From contig JAUSMY010000030.1 in assembly GCA_030646035.1 (NCBI GenBank), forward strand, positions 1 through 46,433: 46,433 nt of DNA. The letters run 5' to 3'. Source of the stretch: Thermodesulfovibrionia bacterium. GTDB taxonomy: Bacteria > Nitrospirota > Thermodesulfovibrionia > UBA6902. The notes below the pieces were generated by a model that was given only the letters and a program-made list of their open reading frames with translations, was not told the DNA's origin and made no database searches. The position numbers and the translations under genes are program-made. Numbering within the stretch: the first letter of the stretch is position 1; each line of letters opens with the position of its first letter. This document shows positions 42,901-46,433 of this stretch, in pieces.

Positions 42901-43311
42901 ATGAGAGTCCTCTGTCTTGATTTAGGAGATGTGCGCACCGGCGTTGCTGTAAGCGATGCTATAGGTATGACGGCTAATGGGGTGAAGACTATTGAAAACA
43001 AAGACCCTATACCCGAGATAAAGAAGATAATTGATGATTACCTTGAGGAAATAGGCTCAGTCGTTGTCGGCCTGCCGAGGATGATGAACGGCACCATAGG
43101 CGCTCAGGGTGAAAAGGTCATGGAATTTGCAGAGAGGTTAAAGAATGAGATATCACTGCCCGTCGTTCTCTGGGACGAGAGGCTGAGCACCACAACAGCT
43201 GAAAAAGCACTGATCGAGTCGAACGTCTCAAGAAAGAAGCGAAAGGGCCTTCGTGACAAGGTCGCAGCTACAGTTATCCTCCAGAATTACCTTGACAGCA
43301 AGGGGAGATGA
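42901..43311 (+). CDS. ruvX: Putative Holliday junction resolvase RuvX/YqgF
   Basis: A 136-residue RNase-H-fold nuclease acting in 16S pre-rRNA 5' processing and, by annotation, on Holliday junctions. Family motifs: LDLGDVRTGVAVSD (catalytic Asp), VVGLPRMMNG, DERLSTTTAE (Glu/Asp) and the closing DKVAATVILQNYLD. The usual residues are intact. No Shine-Dalgarno is visible before the ATG; a TATAAT lies 43 bases upstream. mltG overlaps its stop by 4 bases. Confidence 0.95.
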   Translation: MRVLCLDLGDVRTGVAVSDAIGMTANGVKTIENKDPIPEIKKIIDDYLEEIGSVVVGLPRMMNGTIGAQGEKVMEFAERLKNEISLPVVLWDERLSTTTAEKALIESNVSRKKRKGLRDKVAATVILQNYLDSKGR

Positions 43312-44351
43312 TGAAGCGTTTTTTTAAACCTGCAGAGATCGTCTTTGTTTTGCTTAACCTCACCATCCTTGCAGCCATCATCGCATATGTAAATATTTCA
43401 ACGCCGGTATCCTCTTATGACAACTGGCAGCAGATCGAGATCCCTGAGGGATCCAGCTACATACAAGGGCTTAATATACTGCAAAGAGAAGGCATTATAA
43501 AAAATAAAGGCGTCCTTCTCTTGCTCGGCAGACTGACAGCTATAGACAGAAGACTGAGGGCGGGTTATTACAACTTCAACACTTCCATGAGCCCATTGGA
43601 TATTTTTAAGAAATTAAGTGATGGCGATATCATAGAGCATACCATCACAATCCCTGAAGGATCTGACCTGAATGATATAAGATCAGCATTTGCGAAGACA
43701 GGTCTTTTTAACGATCAATCCTGGCAGCTTGTATATGACAAGGAGTTCATTAATTCTATCGGAATAAAAGCGCCAAGCCTTGAAGGATATTTATTTCCTG
43801 ATACTTATAATTTCACAAAGGGCGCGAACCCCAAAGATATCTTAAAGATCATGCACGACAGATTAAAGGAGAAATACGACAACTCATTAAGGACGAGGGC
43901 AGCAGAGATCAGCATGAGTGAAAACGAGGTACTGACCCTGGCATCCATTATTGAACGGGAGGCGCGTATTGACAGTGAAAGGGCTGTGATATCTGCCGTG
44001 TACCATAACCGGCTCAAAATTGACATGAAACTTCAGGCAGACCCGACCGTCAATTACGGCACAGAGCGCGCCGGAGACATGACAAAGATCGTGGACCTTA
44101 AAAATGTAACACCATATAACACCTATGTCATTAAAGGGCTTCCGCCCGGCCCTATAGCATCTCCGGGTATAAAGTCCATCAAGGCTGCCCTCTATCCCGC
44201 AGATGTTGCCTATCTCTTTTTTGTATCCAAGAACGACGGCACACATTACTTTTCAAAGACCGGGGAAGAGCATGTAGAGGCAGTGGCGCTTTATAGAAAA
44301 ACTCAGGCAAAGACGACAGATGAAGAAACCGGAAAAGAAACTCAAAACTAA
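43308..44351 (+). CDS. mltG: Endolytic murein transglycosylase MltG
   Basis: A 347-residue inner-membrane enzyme that cuts nascent glycan strands and ends their elongation. One N-terminal helix (IVFVLLNLTILAAIIAYVN) anchors it. A LysM-like part is followed by the YceG domain with catalytic Glu in LASIIEREARIDSER and the blocks LQADPTVNYG and PGPIASPGIKSIKAAL. It overlaps ruvX by 4 bases and ispG by 32 bases. The ruvX-mltG order is frequent in bacteria. Confidence 0.96.
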   Translation: MMKRFFKPAEIVFVLLNLTILAAIIAYVNISTPVSSYDNWQQIEIPEGSSYIQGLNILQREGIIKNKGVLLLLGRLTAIDRRLRAGYYNFNTSMSPLDIFKKLSDGDIIEHTITIPEGSDLNDIRSAFAKTGLFNDQSWQLVYDKEFINSIGIKAPSLEGYLFPDTYNFTKGANPKDILKIMHDRLKEKYDNSLRTRAAEISMSENEVLTLASIIEREARIDSERAVISAVYHNRLKIDMKLQADPTVNYGTERAGDMTKIVDLKNVTPYNTYVIKGLPPGPIASPGIKSIKAALYPADVAYLFFVSKNDGTHYFSKTGEEHVEAVALYRKTQAKTTDEETGKETQN

Positions 44352-45381
44352 ACAGATAACACTCGGCAGCCTTAAGATAGGCGGCGGTGCTCCGGTTGTT
44401 GTGCAGTCCATGACCAAGACCGACACCAGAGATGTGCCCTCTGTTGTGTCTCAGATAAAGAAACTCGAAGCCGCAGGCTGTGAAATAATCAGGGTTGCGG
44501 TTCTGGATTTAGATGCGGCAAAGGCGATAAAAGCTATAAAGAAGAAGATCAATATCCCGCTCATTGCCGATGTCCACTTTGACCATAAGCTTGCGCTTGA
44601 GGCCATGGCAAACGGCGCTGACGGGCTGAGAATAAATCCGGGGAATATAGGAAGCAAGAGCAAGACAAAAGAGGTGGTCAATGCTGCCAGAGACATGGGC
44701 ATACCTATAAGAATAGGCGTTAATGCGGGTTCTCTGGAAAAGGACCTCTTAAAGAAATACGGGCATCCCGTGCCGGAAGCTCTCGTTGAGAGCGCAAAGA
44801 GGCACATTGATATACTTGAAGATATGAACTTCAGCGCTATCAAGGTATCGCTCAAGGCATCAGATGTAATGACGACCGTCGATGCCTACAGGCTCTTCTC
44901 AAAAAAGTTCAACTATCCCCTCCATATAGGCATATCAGAGGCAGGCCCTGCCTTCTCAGGCACTATCAAGAGCTCTATAGGGCTAGGGATACTGCTTTCT
45001 GAAGGAATAGGTGATACAATCAGGGTATCTTTGACAGCCGACCCTGTTGAAGAGGTAAAGGTTGCCTATGAGATACTCAAATCACTTCACATCAGGCAGG
45101 AAAGCCCTGATATCATCTCATGCCCGACCTGCGGCAGGTGTGAGATAAATATGAGAGGGCTGGTTGATAAGGTTGAGGCAGGACTTGTTAAAATAAAAAA
45201 ACCGATAAAAGTGGCTGTAATGGGATGTGTAGTTAATGGCCCGGGTGAGGCGAGAGAGGCTGATATAGGAATAGCCGGCGGAAAAGGCGTGGGCATCCTA
45301 TTTAAGCACGGCCGGATAGTTAAAAAGATAAAAGAGAGCGACCTCTACAAGACATTGATGGAGGAGATAGAGAAATATTAA
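44320..45381 (+). CDS. ispG: 4-hydroxy-3-methylbut-2-enyl diphosphate synthase (flavodoxin/ferredoxin type)
   Basis: A 353-residue iron-sulphur enzyme of the MEP isoprenoid pathway. It begins in the family manner with VVVQSMTKTDTRDV and has RINPGNIG and the cluster ligands CPTCGRCEIN with a third Cys in MGCVVNGPGEA. Length is normal for the short bacterial form without the extra plant domain. The start lies 32 bases inside mltG; the first methionine gives the standard N terminus. It may use the ferredoxin from this or another locus as donor. Confidence 0.97.
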   Translation: MKKPEKKLKTKQITLGSLKIGGGAPVVVQSMTKTDTRDVPSVVSQIKKLEAAGCEIIRVAVLDLDAAKAIKAIKKKINIPLIADVHFDHKLALEAMANGADGLRINPGNIGSKSKTKEVVNAARDMGIPIRIGVNAGSLEKDLLKKYGHPVPEALVESAKRHIDILEDMNFSAIKVSLKASDVMTTVDAYRLFSKKFNYPLHIGISEAGPAFSGTIKSSIGLGILLSEGIGDTIRVSLTADPVEEVKVAYEILKSLHIRQESPDIISCPTCGRCEINMRGLVDKVEAGLVKIKKPIKVAVMGCVVNGPGEAREADIGIAGGKGVGILFKHGRIVKKIKESDLYKTLMEEIEKY

Positions 45382-45409
45382 AGATCAATAAGCAATTTAA
45401 TTTCTTGTT

Positions 45410-46288
45410 ATGCAGATAATCCATCAGGTAAAAGACATGCATTCATTGAGCAGGCTGCTCAGGGTGAGCGACCAGAGCATCGGGTTCGTCCCCACTATGG
45501 GTGCGCTTCATGAAGGGCACTTAAGCCTCATCAGACGCTCAAAGCAGGAGAACGACGTAACTGTCGTCAGCATCTATGTAAACCCGCTTCAGTTCGGGAA
45601 GAATGAAGATTTTGAAAAATATCCACGGCAGAGAGAGAAGGATATAGAGATGCTCTCATCTGTTGAAGCCGACACCGTATTCATCCCTGAAGACAATGAT
45701 ATGTTCGGAGAGCATGATACGACCTTTATCAATATAGGAGAGATAGGAAATATACTCTGCGGCGCCTCACGTCCCGGACATTTTGACGGCGTTGCTAATA
45801 TTGTTGCAAAGCTTTTCAACATAGTCTCGCCTGACATCGCATATTTCGGGCAAAAAGATTTCCAGCAGTCGGTCATCATAAAAAAGCTGGTCAGAGAACT
45901 GAAATACGGCATTGATATAATAGTGTGCCCTACCGTCAGAGAGCCTGACGGCCTTGCAATGAGCTCAAGGAACCGTTACCTCACAGAAGCTGAAAGAAAA
46001 GCTGCACCGCTTCTTTATAAAGCGCTGAAACATGGGAGGAATCTCATATTATCAGAAAACATCAATGATCCATCGAGTATAAAGAAAGAATTAGAGACGA
46101 TGCTGAAAGCAGAGCCTCTTGCTGATCTGAAATACGTGGAGATCCTCAACCCTGAAAGTTTTGTGCCTGTCAATAAAATTGAACTTCCTGTCATAATATG
46201 CCTTGCCGCTGCTTTCGGAAAGGCAAGACTGATCGACAATATGGTAATTACTAAAGAAGCTCCTTCTCAGAATAATTGTGCTTTATGA
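45410..46288 (+). CDS. panC: Pantothenate synthetase
   Basis: A 292-residue enzyme that joins pantoate and beta-alanine with ATP to give pantothenate. Class I ligase motifs include FVPTMGALHEGH (the HIGH-like HEGH), QFGKNEDFEKYPR, AYFGQKDFQQ, VREPDGLAMSSRN and a KMSKS-like SSRNRYL. It starts 28 bases after ispG. Its stop overlaps the next ATG by 4 bases. Confidence 0.96.
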   Translation: MQIIHQVKDMHSLSRLLRVSDQSIGFVPTMGALHEGHLSLIRRSKQENDVTVVSIYVNPLQFGKNEDFEKYPRQREKDIEMLSSVEADTVFIPEDNDMFGEHDTTFINIGEIGNILCGASRPGHFDGVANIVAKLFNIVSPDIAYFGQKDFQQSVIIKKLVRELKYGIDIIVCPTVREPDGLAMSSRNRYLTEAERKAAPLLYKALKHGRNLILSENINDPSSIKKELETMLKAEPLADLKYVEILNPESFVPVNKIELPVIICLAAAFGKARLIDNMVITKEAPSQNNCAL

Positions 46289-46433
46289 CAGACAAACAGG
46301 CTTCAATAGATAATCCTGATACTAGATCCGTTCAATTAAAAGACCGCAAAGACGAGATCCTCACTCTTGCAAAGAACTACATAAAGGCAGCCTCAGATGA
46401 GATCAGGACTGAAGACAAAACCTTATCAAAAGA
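46285..46433 (+). CDS. Start of an unidentified gene (partial)
   Basis: An open frame begins at the ATG overlapping the panC stop and runs off the right edge after 49 complete codons (MTDKQASIDNPD, later DEILTLAKNYIKAASDEI). It is charged and helical. Not enough is present to assign a family. The ATGA overlap makes it likely to be real and co-translated with panC. Confidence 0.6.
   Translation, partial: MTDKQASIDNPDTRSVQLKDRKDEILTLAKNYIKAASDEIRTEDKTLSK

Overview
The window reads as a single chromosomal segment of an uncultured Gram-negative bacterium, most likely a member of the Nitrospirota (Thermodesulfovibrionia-like). I infer this from gene style and content only: lipoproteins and outer-membrane homeostasis genes, a Rieske/split cytochrome b complex with a multihaem cytochrome, sigma-54 regulation, an arsenite-oxidase-family molybdoenzyme, and short G/C-tract palindromic repeats between genes. 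No taxonomic marker is complete here, because only the 5' tip of a 23S rRNA gene is present.

Layout. (1) 1-650, minus strand: the 5' end of 23S rRNA preceded by boxA, tRNA-Ala, tRNA-Ile, a broken tRNA-Ile copy and a strong sigma-70-type promoter. No 16S gene lies upstream. (2) 738-6190: a small membrane protein, hflX (probable ATT start), polA, and a HepT/MntA-type toxin-antitoxin pair. (3) 6306-10911: one plus-strand operon encoding a deoxyhypusine-synthase-like protein, a ferredoxin, a PhnD-like sensor lipoprotein, a histidine kinase and an NtrC-type sigma-54 activator. (4) 10986-23230: the accessory heart of the window. Two near-identical -24/-12 promoters stand before a polar-amino-acid-type ABC transporter (no ATPase gene) and before an ArsS-like radical SAM gene. 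These are followed by a mono-haem cytochrome c, a Tat-exported Rieske protein, a Tat-exported arsenite-oxidase-family molybdoenzyme, a second Rieske protein, a TauE/SafE permease, split cytochrome b and an octahaem cytochrome c. moaA (molybdenum cofactor synthesis) converges on the end of this block. (5) 24312-31228: DUF401 permease, PBP1A, a TPR protein, pyruvate kinase and L-aspartate oxidase. (6) 31341-31980: a five-tRNA operon (Pro, Arg, His, Arg, Lys) with promoter and terminator. (7) 32002-41434, minus strand: a YnbE/YdbL-like fused lipoprotein, a YdbH/AsmA-like protein, and a very large secreted subtilase with a seven-repeat N-terminal propeller. (8) 41676-end: a two-CW protein, an unknown helical protein, ruvX-mltG-ispG-panC, and the start of one more gene.

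How the genes may work together. The lipoprotein/kinase/activator trio has the architecture of AioX-AioS-AioR, the arsenite sensor system that drives aioBA from sigma-54 promoters. It sits just upstream of two matching promoters, and an ArsS-family enzyme and an AioBA-like Rieske/molybdoenzyme pair follow. My reading is a self-regulated periplasmic oxyanion redox module wired to the quinone pool through a bc-type complex with an octahaem cytochrome. However, the sensor protein seems to lack its middle lobe and has no cysteine after the lipobox. The molybdoenzyme also has Asn where I place the arsenite-binding His195 of AioA. The true substrate may therefore not be arsenite.
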